This document shows positions 33,612-42,002 of a stretch of DNA of 44,838 nucleotides, one piece after another. Position 1 is the stretch's first letter. Every line of letters starts with the position of its first letter. The notes beneath the pieces were generated by a model. That model did no database searches. It had not been told where the DNA came from and saw only the letters and a program-made list of their open reading frames with translations. Origin of the DNA: an uncultured Clostridia bacterium (GTDB lineage: Bacteria > Bacillota > Clostridia > UBA1381); assembly GCA_934501535.1 (NCBI GenBank), contig CAKSUM010000022.1, positions 1-44,838 on the forward strand, read 5' to 3'. The translations under genes were made by a program, and so were the position numbers.

Positions 33612-36600
33612 AGGTTCTCCTTTATTTTCACTAACGGTTGCATTGTATTTAAGCTATCCCATATAAACAGCTTAGAGCTGTCAAATTCAACCGCTTTCAA
33701 TGGTACGGATATATTTTGTCTGCCCGGTTTAACGGTTATATCCTCGCTTGAAAGCGTTATGAGCTTGCCGCTTTTATCGTACAGTGCAAGTATAGCAACT
33801 GCTGATTTTTCCTCATATGAATTATCAAAATACAGGTCTGCCGAATATGTTCCGTTTTCAATAGCTTCATCTTCTTTCGCAAAGCTGTCTGTCATTAAAT
33901 AGCCCGTTTCATATTCTGCAATGACATCTTCACGCTTTTGATTACACATATTGTTTTCAGCCGCTACAATGCTGATAGGTGTTACTTGTTTATCACCTTC
34001 ATCTTTGTATTTCACCTTAATCGTGAACAGTGTTCCATCTGTATTTATATTTTCGGCATTATACCATGATACATAGAGCTTTTCATCTGTTCCGAGATTA
34101 GTCATAAAGTTTTCGCTTATGGCATCATTCGGTGTTATGCTTAAAATATCAAGTGCATTTTTGTCATAATCAAGCTCAAAGCGGAAGCCTGCGACACCGG
34201 GATTGTTTTCAATGATGACAGGTATCTCGGCTTCATTTGCTGCATTTATTGACGCACTGCCGACCTTGACAGACGCAGCACTGTTATTCATTGCAAATGT
34301 ATATATCAGGTCAGCACCTGTCCAGCCTGTTAAATGCTGAAGAAGCCTTACGGTGTCTTTGGTGTCGATAACCTTGTCCTGTTCGGTATCTGCCGCGAGA
34401 AGCTGTCTTTGAGATAGACTTTCAAGTCCCGATACATTTCTTGCAAGTAAATTCAAGTCGCGGAAGTCGATTTCGCCGTCCTCGAAAATATCGCCAAGCA
34501 ACGGCTTTTCAACCTTGATAGAAGTGTTGTTCATAAAGAATGCTAACTTCTTTCCGCTGCTGTTTTTAATATCTGATGCACCGCTTGACATTGTAATCGG
34601 TATTTCTGTCCCGTATTCTGCGTTGTCCGCAACCTTGAATTTGATTGTAAATAAATCAGCATTTTCCGAAAAATCATCGGTCGAATACCATATAACATTT
34701 AGTGTGCTTCTTTCCTCGTCTTTTAGGTTGCTTGACAAGCTGCCCGAGATCTGTGAGTTTTTCACTATTTCTATCGGTGTTAAAAGTGAGCTGTCATAAT
34801 CAAGATTTAGCTTGTATGACGATATTCCCGGATTTTTAACTACCGACACGGTGTACTCGGCAATTTCTCCGGCAGATGCCTTTGTTGACTTTGCTATAAA
34901 TGCCGAGCCATTTGCCGCTACAACATCAATGTTACATTCATGATAGTATCCGTTGTTTGATGTCGCGGTTATTGTTGCATTTCCGGGCGAAACTGCCGTT
35001 ACAACACCTGTATTACTTACTGTTGCAACCGCTTCATCAGAGGACTTCCAAACAATTGCTTTATCTGTTGCGTTTTCCGGCAAAACAGTTGCGTTTAACT
35101 GAATTTTGTCAGCTGAAGTCAAAACCGCGGAGGTTTTGTTTAAGGTTACTGATGAAACGGCAATCGGGTTTTCTGTTATGTTTACAGTGCAGTATGCTTT
35201 TTCGCCGCTGGTTGTTATTGCTGAAATAATAACCTGACCGACTGCTTTGGCCGTAACAGTTCCGTCATTTGATACTGCTGCGATATTTGAATTTGAGGTT
35301 GTCCACTTTATTTCATCGGTAGAATAGGTTGGTGTAAGACTTGTTTCAAGCCGTTCCGTCAATCCTTTTTGCAAATTAAGTTCTGTTTTATTAAGTTTTA
35401 TTCCTGTTGCCGGAGCTTTTACCGTTACAGTGCATTGTGCAGTAATGCCTGATTCTGCTTTTGCATAGATGTAGCATATACCGGGATATTTTGCAGTTAT
35501 TAAGCCTGTGTCATCAACTGCTGCAATATCTGAATTACTGCTTGACCATTCAATTTTACCTTGGTAATCACTTGGAGTGACATCTACAGTTAGTTGAACT
35601 GTGTTATTTATATTCATATTAACAGCCGATTTTGAAATATTTAATGATGTTACAGGTTTACCTGTTACTGTAACAATGCAGCTTGCAGTTTTATTGCTAT
35701 TTGCAGTTGTAGCAGTGATAATTGCAGTTCCTGACTTTTTCCCTGTTATCAATCCACTTGCAGATACCGTTGCAATGTTTTCATTGTTAGAACTCCATAT
35801 GATGGCTTCATTTGCAGTTGAAGGATATTGCTTTAATTCAGCTTGTACAGTTTTATCTATTGATGTTGTCAGGTTATTTTGAGTGAATTCTGTTGAATCA
35901 GCTCTTTGATAAACATAAACATGACATTTTGCTTTCATTCCTTCTGAATTTGTTGCAGTGATTGTACAATATCCCAAACTGTTTGCTTTGAGTGTTCCGT
36001 TTGCGGAAACAGAAGCAACAGCATCATTGTTACTTTTCCATGATACTACTTCAGGAGAACTTTTTATATACGCAGATAATGCGTCCATATTGCCTGTTTC
36101 AAGAAATACAACATTTTTATTCAAATCAATATGTCTTGGTAAATTTTTAAAAAATGGAAATCCATTATTAATTTTATTGTCTATCTCCCATATATTTTCA
36201 AAGTCAAATGTGATAAAATCGTTCTTCGAATATGTTTTATTATAATATATAGGATTTACATTACCCATATTGCTATTATTGCTATATATCATAAAATAAT
36301 TATTATTGACACAGTAGTATAGTGACGAATCATTTTTACTAGGATCAGTCAATCCTATATTAATACTGTTATATATAAAGGAATTTTCTTTCAAACTACA
36401 AGAACTTGCATTATTTCCGATAGATCCATTGAAAAGCGTTCCATAGTTAATTGAGTCTGTTATTTTAGTATAGTAACCGGCACATGATATACCATATATA
36501 TTTCCTTGTACTTTACTTAAATCAGTATTTCTTGTTTGTGTAACTAATTTCAAATCACCAAAGTTTATACATTTTTCAATAATCCCATTTCCTATTCCCG

Positions 36601-37531
36601 AAATTACACAACTATAATAATTTGAAGATTCAAATTCAATATTCCCGTAATTTATACAATTAAAAATACGCCCTTTATAATTATTTCTATAAGATTCACA
36701 ATTTCCAACCCCATATAAATTAGTTGAATATCCGCCCCTTTTGCCTCCGACAATATTTCCGTAATTTACACAATTTTCTATATTGGTATTTTCGCAACAT
36801 ATGCCACCTATTTTATAGCCGTAATTCAAATCACCAAAGTTTGTAGCATTACTTATATTCCCGATTCCATCAAACGATATACCTCCTATATGTAATGCAT
36901 TTATTGTTCCGTAATTTTCACAATTGCTTATATTTCCATCATTTGTTCCGGATATTCCACCAGCAGACCAATCACTATATATAGCAGCTTTATTAAAGCT
37001 ATTGTCTACATTTCCATTGTTGTAACCGACTAATCCCCCTGTGCAGATTGTAGATTCTGATATTTGGCTTAAGCCTTGTATGTTACCATTATAATTGCCA
37101 ACATTATAAATATTAGCAATTTTTGATGTATATGCTGCAACGATACCTATATATTTATATCCACAAATAATTGCGTTGTTAAAATATATATTCTTAATGT
37201 TGCCTTCCAAATATCCGACAAATCCTACATATTTATTACCCGGTAAATCTAAGTTCAAATTACTGATAGTGTGTCCATTTCCATCTATTGTTCCGGTAAA
37301 TGCCCCCTCAGACTCATTTCCGATAGGTTCAAAGTCAACGCCTGACATATCTATATCACAAGTTAATCTGTAATAGCCTGACAAATCGTTATGTATATTA
37401 TTTATATCACTTGCAGATGAAACGAGATATGGATCACTTTCGGTTCCGCTGCCTGTCATTGCAAATGTTTGAATAGGCAAAAATGATATTAGCAACGCAA
37501 GTGATATTAATATTGAGATTGTTTTTTTCAT
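33608..37531 (-). CDS. large secreted modular protein: GLUG, Big_2, cohesin-like, dockerin-like
   Basis: A 1307-residue exported protein. Signal peptide KKTISILISLALLISFLPIQTFA (1-24). Residues about 30-470 are GLUG-type repeats (GGISGTNDGNISNCENYG and similar). About 475-870 are five Big_2-like Ig domains (IWSSNNENIATVSASGLITGKKSGTAIITA pattern). About 875-1010 and 1078-1205 are two cohesin-like modules. Between them is a dockerin-like pair of calcium loops, DIFEDGEIDFRDLNLLARN and DTEQDKVIDTKDTVRLLQHL (1014-1073); the second loop lacks the usual glycine. No LPXTG or surface anchor. It starts 1 nt after the upstream stop, using a ribosome site in that gene's last codons, so it is co-translated. 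An adhesion or scaffold role is inferred. Confidence 0.85.
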   Translation of the reverse strand: MKKTISILISLALLISFLPIQTFAMTGSGTESDPYLVSSASDINNIHNDLSGYYRLTCDIDMSGVDFEPIGNESEGAFTGTIDGNGHTISNLNLDLPGNKYVGFVGYLEGNIKNIYFNNAIICGYKYIGIVAAYTSKIANIYNVGNYNGNIQGLSQISESTICTGGLVGYNNGNVDNSFNKAAIYSDWSAGGISGTNDGNISNCENYGTINALHIGGISFDGIGNISNATNFGDLNYGYKIGGICCENTNIENCVNYGNIVGGKRGGYSTNLYGVGNCESYRNNYKGRIFNCINYGNIEFESSNYYSCVISGIGNGIIEKCINFGDLKLVTQTRNTDLSKVQGNIYGISCAGYYTKITDSINYGTLFNGSIGNNASSCSLKENSFIYNSINIGLTDPSKNDSSLYYCVNNNYFMIYSNNSNMGNVNPIYYNKTYSKNDFITFDFENIWEIDNKINNGFPFFKNLPRHIDLNKNVVFLETGNMDALSAYIKSSPEVVSWKSNNDAVASVSANGTLKANSLGYCTITATNSEGMKAKCHVYVYQRADSTEFTQNNLTTSIDKTVQAELKQYPSTANEAIIWSSNNENIATVSASGLITGKKSGTAIITATTANSNKTASCIVTVTGKPVTSLNISKSAVNMNINNTVQLTVDVTPSDYQGKIEWSSSNSDIAAVDDTGLITAKYPGICYIYAKAESGITAQCTVTVKAPATGIKLNKTELNLQKGLTERLETSLTPTYSTDEIKWTTSNSNIAAVSNDGTVTAKAVGQVIISAITTSGEKAYCTVNITENPIAVSSVTLNKTSAVLTSADKIQLNATVLPENATDKAIVWKSSDEAVATVSNTGVVTAVSPGNATITATSNNGYYHECNIDVVAANGSAFIAKSTKASAGEIAEYTVSVVKNPGISSYKLNLDYDSSLLTPIEIVKNSQISGSLSSNLKDEERSTLNVIWYSTDDFSENADLFTIKFKVADNAEYGTEIPITMSSGASDIKNSSGKKLAFFMNNTSIKVEKPLLGDIFEDGEIDFRDLNLLARNVSGLESLSQRQLLAADTEQDKVIDTKDTVRLLQHLTGWTGADLIYTFAMNNSAASVKVGSASINAANEAEIPVIIENNPGVAGFRFELDYDKNALDILSITPNDAISENFMTNLGTDEKLYVSWYNAENINTDGTLFTIKVKYKDEGDKQVTPISIVAAENNMCNQKREDVIAEYETGYLMTDSFAKEDEAIENGTYSADLYFDNSYEEKSAVAILALYDKSGKLITLSSEDITVKPGRQNISVPLKAVEFDSSKLFIWDSLNTMQPLVKIKENL

Positions 37532-37532
37532 T

Positions 37533-40500
37533 CTATTTTTCCTCCTGCTTTTGTGTAATAGTTCCGGTTATATTTGAATTATGGGTATTCAGCGTACCGC
37601 AGTAATAAACTTGACTTGTAAAATTCACACCGTTTTTGCATGGATTATCAATGTTTAGGTTATCAAATATTGCACCGCTGCAAGAAATCACCTGTGGAGT
37701 TTTACCTGTAATGTTAAAGCTCTTAGGTTTATTTATGCTAAGAGAGTTACCGTTCAAATCCCCTTGCAACTCAAATATCCCATTCCCCAACATTGTAGCA
37801 GAAGTTATATATGCATCGCCACCGAATTTTATAATGCCATCAGATGTAATATTTCCTACATTTTGCATTATGGTTAATTTGTTAAATAGCATTTTTGAAG
37901 TATCATCAGCAAATATTGTGCTTGAATTATTAATTTTGCATAATCCATTTAGCAATAGTTCTGATTTGTTGATTACATTGATGTCACCATTGTTTAGAAT
38001 TAGTCCTTTTTTAGTGCTTAATGTTGCGTTGTTTTCAAGAGAAAGATTTCCTTTTAAGGTTATATCATTTTTTGCGATTAATCTACCGCCGTTTTTTATA
38101 ATTATGTTTCCTGTAACAGTTAAGTTTTTATTTGTAACCATTTCAGTACCATTTATCATCAAATCGCCGTCAACATTAACATCATCGTTATAGGTCTTAT
38201 TTTTGCTGATATACAAACCATTTAATACTTTTATATTTTGCGTATTTATTCGTTTATTGTTCAATGTATAATTTTGCGTATTAATAATGGTGTTTAGTGA
38301 AATATTCTTATTTCCGTTTGTTTGGAAACTTTCAACTGTTATGTTCTTTCCGTTAATTGCAATAGGTGTATTCGCAGTTACTATAAATTCATTTATAATG
38401 GCAGTTCCGTTATTTGTAAAATCGGCATATGTATATAAGCTTCCGTTACACTGTAAATTCCCATTTGTGATAAAGTCGCCTTTTACAATTAATTTGCTTT
38501 TATCATCAATGTTAATTTGTGTATAATTTGATGAACTGTTCAGCAATCCATTTTGAGTAAGCTTTGAGCCATTTAAAGTCAGGTTACCGGAGTTAAATAT
38601 CATAACACCATTCATCGTGAAACTAGCATTATTCAAAATAACATCCCCGTTTGAATTTTTAATAGTTCCTGTAAATGTTACAGAATTATCAGATATTTTC
38701 AGCCTTCCTTGATTTTCTAATACACTACATTTTGTACTATTGTTTAGAGTGTAGTCAGATTTTAAATATACCGTACCTTTTAATGTTGTCGGCAAATGAT
38801 TTGTAAATCCGTTTAAAGTTATGTTACCGTAAAATGTAGATTTCGGAAAATATGCCGTTTCAGACAGTTCAATATTTTTGTTCCCGATTATTGATTGAGT
38901 GTCGCAAATAGCTCCATTTACCACAATAACATCATTTACAGTTAATCCCTTTTTGTTATTATTTGATAAATTATTTACACTTAGTTTTGTAGAAATGCTT
39001 TGTTTTATTACGCCGTTAATATTTAAATTCCCCAGCTTCTTTGCATCACTGTTTCCGGATATATCACCAATGATGTTAAAATTTTTATCCTGTATCTGAG
39101 AAATTGAGCCATTAAAGACAGCATCGCCATTTATAGTTACATCACCGTTGATTGTCACATTACCGTCAACTTGATTAAATAATCCTGTTTTTATATCATC
39201 AACAGTAGTATAACCGCTAATTTTCGTAGTTTTAGAGTCAAGCGCTACATTAGAAACATTTGTACTTGAAATGCTTAAAGTATTACATTTCAGACTTGCA
39301 CCTTTGCTCGACTTAACCTCACCGCCGGAAAGATACAGGTTACCTATATCAAATGTACCGCTGCCAAGCACGAGAGTACCGCTATCTTGCGAAAATTCGG
39401 CAATCCCTTGCGTATTTGACGATACAAGCACTGTTCCGCCGTTATTATTTATAAACGGAATATTACAATTATTTGAAGTTGAAATTGTAAGCAGCGTACC
39501 GCCGGAATTTACCATAACACCGTTTGCAATTTTATATTGCAGTTCGCCGATACCGTACATTGTTTTATCCGCTTTTGTGTATCTGCCGACAAGACCGCCG
39601 CAGGATGAGTCATATTCGAGAGTAAGCTGTTCGCCGCTGCCGACAGTTATTGAATCGGTAGAGAAAGGCATTGCTGATGCTCCGATAAATGCGTCAACTC
39701 TTGCCTGATATGCTTCATCAAGATAATTCATCAGCATTTTATCCTGACTGAGTGTTCCGCTTGCAAGGAGTCTGCCGAGAGGAGAGTTCCATTGTCCCTG
39801 CGTCATTTCATAAGCTATCTTTTCGCCGCGAAGTCTTAATTTTTGGAGCATAAGCAAATCATCAAGGACTTTTCCGGCGTTTTCTTCTGTTTTATCTGAA
39901 TTGTATACAGAGAGGTCGGATTTATATGTTGTCACTGTTTGTGCGATTAGCGTTCTCAAATATTTAAGCTCATATGTTTTTTTGCAGGTATCGCCAAAGC
40001 TTGCCGCTTTGTCCGCACACCAGGATGAAATGCCTGCAACCGCTGTTGCACTTGAAATTGTTTTGCCGAGTGCCGAGTTCAGCGCTTCTTTTTTCATCTT
40101 TTTCATAACGGCAAACTTGTCCGTAATCTTTTTTGCACTCCATTTGGAAAAATCAATTACCGCACTTTCGTCACGCAAGGTTTTCATAAGTGTTTGATAG
40201 CCCATCAGCTTTGCATCGCCTGCGTTGCCAACCTCGCTTGCAAAATCAACAAGAATCGGTTTAAGAGATGGGTTTGCCGTCTGTGACATTCTTGTGAGCG
40301 TATCGGAAATGGAATCTCGTTGCGTCGCTATGGAGTTTATAAACATATATGATGACATAGTATTCGATACACCGCTTATAACGGACTTATCAAATTTCAT
40401 CTTTTTTAAATCATCATCCGAAACAAAATATGTAGCGGCATACTGCGGAATATCCGATCCGACGGCTTGAATTTCTTCGCAATACAAATCGTATTGCGCC

Positions 40501-41306
40501 ACCGTACCCATCAGCGTTAAAAATGTGTTTATTTCGTCCACATCATCTATTTTCATAACCTTTTCAAAGCTGCTCAAAGCTTTTTCTATGCTGTCACTGT
40601 ATGAGGTAAGATATGTTTTGAAATAGTCATATTTATTTTTAAAGTTTTCGTCCTTTTCATCATAGTGATTTGCTTTCCCGTAAGACAGTGCAAATGCCTG
40701 AAATGCCTTCAGGCATTTTAAACCTTTTTCAAGTCTGTCAAGATTTTCAAGCTCTATTTCCTTTGCGGAAAGCTCCGTTCCGTCAGATGCGGTATAGTCG
40801 CTTGCAAGAGCTTCTTTTAAAATGCTCTCATAATTAAGCTGGCTTTTACTGTATGTAAGGTCACTTGCAAAATTCGCTGCGTCTGTGCTGAAGCTTGACA
40901 GCAAATCCGCACCGAATTCGGTAACAAAGTCGGCTACCGTTTGCGCATACTCATCCGAATTGTATACCTTTTCCATAACATCAACAGCCGCTTTATATGT
41001 GGCGCTGTAATTCGGATCGTCCTTGTTCTGATATTGGCTCAGAACATTATCCATCATTGTGTTTTCGCTGCCGATATAATTTACCAATGCGTGCGGATTT
41101 GTTGAAAAATCAGTGTGAAATCCACTGTCACCGACCAACGTGTCGATAACAAAATACCTGTCGCCGTTTAGAATATTTTCAAGGATTGCTTTATCCGGTG
41201 TGTAGACAGCTTCCGCTGCGCCTGCTGTTATCGGTACAGCAGTAAACAGACTTGCGGCAACACTCAGCGATAAAGCAAGGCTTGTTATCCTCTTTTGTAA
41301 TTTCAT
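37533..41306 (-). CDS. large secreted protein, helical N-half and Asn/Gly-rich repeat C-half
   Basis: A 1257-residue protein from ATG 41306 behind GGAGGGG; the frame is open to 41369 but over the leader terminator. Signal peptide KLQKRITSLALSLSVAASLFTAVPITAGA (about 1-31). Residues about 35-545 are helix-rich with few glycines. From about 570 to the end come short beta repeats rich in N, G, T, S and I (TINGDVTINGDAVFNG, ITLKGNLSLENNATL), as in right-handed beta-solenoids. It ends QKQEEK with no anchor motif. I do not recognise the N-domain. It is the first gene of the operon and lies behind the structured leader. Confidence 0.82.
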   Translation of the reverse strand: MKLQKRITSLALSLSVAASLFTAVPITAGAAEAVYTPDKAILENILNGDRYFVIDTLVGDSGFHTDFSTNPHALVNYIGSENTMMDNVLSQYQNKDDPNYSATYKAAVDVMEKVYNSDEYAQTVADFVTEFGADLLSSFSTDAANFASDLTYSKSQLNYESILKEALASDYTASDGTELSAKEIELENLDRLEKGLKCLKAFQAFALSYGKANHYDEKDENFKNKYDYFKTYLTSYSDSIEKALSSFEKVMKIDDVDEINTFLTLMGTVAQYDLYCEEIQAVGSDIPQYAATYFVSDDDLKKMKFDKSVISGVSNTMSSYMFINSIATQRDSISDTLTRMSQTANPSLKPILVDFASEVGNAGDAKLMGYQTLMKTLRDESAVIDFSKWSAKKITDKFAVMKKMKKEALNSALGKTISSATAVAGISSWCADKAASFGDTCKKTYELKYLRTLIAQTVTTYKSDLSVYNSDKTEENAGKVLDDLLMLQKLRLRGEKIAYEMTQGQWNSPLGRLLASGTLSQDKMLMNYLDEAYQARVDAFIGASAMPFSTDSITVGSGEQLTLEYDSSCGGLVGRYTKADKTMYGIGELQYKIANGVMVNSGGTLLTISTSNNCNIPFINNNGGTVLVSSNTQGIAEFSQDSGTLVLGSGTFDIGNLYLSGGEVKSSKGASLKCNTLSISSTNVSNVALDSKTTKISGYTTVDDIKTGLFNQVDGNVTINGDVTINGDAVFNGSISQIQDKNFNIIGDISGNSDAKKLGNLNINGVIKQSISTKLSVNNLSNNNKKGLTVNDVIVVNGAICDTQSIIGNKNIELSETAYFPKSTFYGNITLNGFTNHLPTTLKGTVYLKSDYTLNNSTKCSVLENQGRLKISDNSVTFTGTIKNSNGDVILNNASFTMNGVMIFNSGNLTLNGSKLTQNGLLNSSSNYTQINIDDKSKLIVKGDFITNGNLQCNGSLYTYADFTNNGTAIINEFIVTANTPIAINGKNITVESFQTNGNKNISLNTIINTQNYTLNNKRINTQNIKVLNGLYISKNKTYNDDVNVDGDLMINGTEMVTNKNLTVTGNIIIKNGGRLIAKNDITLKGNLSLENNATLSTKKGLILNNGDINVINKSELLLNGLCKINNSSTIFADDTSKMLFNKLTIMQNVGNITSDGIIKFGGDAYITSATMLGNGIFELQGDLNGNSLSINKPKSFNITGKTPQVISCSGAIFDNLNIDNPCKNGVNFTSQVYYCGTLNTHNSNITGTITQKQEEK

Positions 41307-41321
41307 TTTCTCCCCTCCAAT

Positions 41322-41357
41322 AAAAAAGTGCATAACCCATATTTCAGAGCTATGCAC
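41322..41357 (-). terminator. intrinsic terminator inside the leader, just before the ribosome site
   Basis: On the minus strand GTGCATAGCTC (41357 to 41347) pairs with GGGTTATGCAC (41338 to 41328), 11 bp with two G-T pairs and an 8-nt loop, followed by six T. It ends 4 nt before GGAGGGG and about 15 nt before the ATG. A terminator in this place means attenuation rather than gene end. Confidence 0.85.
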
Positions 41358-41371
41358 CGAAAAACGCACAT

Positions 41372-41502
41372 ACTCCGACTTTAAGGCTGCTATACTCTTA
41401 AATTCTCTCTGCGAGTTTTATCGGAGTGTACGCTTTTACCGAAGTTTGCGTACAACTCGCAGAAAAAATCATAAAAATCCTATTTTAATTTAAGAGTATA
41501 GC
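41372..41502 (-). ncRNA. structured 5' leader RNA (candidate riboswitch-like element)
   Basis: Minus-strand RNA from the predicted +1. P1: 41502-41487 with 41404-41389, 16 bp perfect (GCTATACTCTTAAATT and its complement). P2: CTGCGAGTT (41462-41454) with AACTCGCAG (41417-41409). P3, stacked on P2: GTACGC (41453-41448) with GCGTAC (41433-41428), loop AAACTTCGGTAAAA containing a C(UUCG)G tetraloop. The 10-nt bulge between P2 and P3 contains ACTCCGA (41427-41421), complementary to TCGGAGT (41378-41372) downstream of P1, giving a pseudoknot. All arms are exact. No riboswitch class I know matches. Confidence 0.75.
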
Positions 41503-41508
41503 ATAATT

Positions 41509-41537
41509 AGTATAACACATATGGATTATTTTTGCAA
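41509..41537 (-). promoter_or_regulatory. promoter of the surface-protein operon
   Basis: On the minus strand -35 TTGCAA (41537-41532), 17-nt spacer, -10 TATACT (41514-41509). The expected +1 is at about 41502, exactly the first base of the P1 stem. Confidence 0.72.
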
Positions 41538-41608
41538 CGGCTTTTTGGATAATTCATGAATATGATCAAAACATAATTGTGGATAATGTAGAAAATTATC
41601 AAAAATAG

Positions 41609-41836
41609 TTGTCTGCTGAGGAGAAATGTGGTACAATAAAAAAGACATGTTTTAATTAATCGGTATTATGTTTTTGAATTTATATGATGATAAAAATGGG
41701 AATAAAATTTTCTGAAGGTTTTAGAAACGAAGATCATATTCAGAATAATTCTAATTTAGATGGCTTGTTGAATGCTGATATAAATAAAATGTATTATTTT
41801 AGAAAATTCAGTAACAAAACAATTACATTTGTATAG
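41609..41836 (+). other. promoter and a possible 50-codon frame in an AT-rich gap
   Basis: TTGTCT (41609-41614), 17 nt, TACAAT (41632-41637) is a plausible promoter. A frame from ATG 41684 to TAG 41836 (MMIKMGIKFSEGFRNEDHIQ…KTITFV) has no clear ribosome site and may be random or a remnant. The rest of 41538-42002 shows nothing else I recognise. The promoter may drive the large gene downstream. Confidence 0.35.
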
Positions 41837-42002
41837 TTGATGTTTGATAGTCAAGGATGACATTATGAGGAAAATGAGTTTTATTAGTGCAAACAAAATT
41901 GTATTTGTGAAGGTCTTGTCAATTAATTTAGATTAAGAGGAAATAGAAATTTTATTTAAAAGACTATTCTTATTAAAAATAATTAATAAAGGAACAATGC
42001 GT

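Noticed and set aside
41372..41502. c-di-GMP-I or c-di-GMP-II riboswitch for the surface operon
   Set aside because: The function would fit, but I do not see the conserved sequences of either class, only a pseudoknotted fold.
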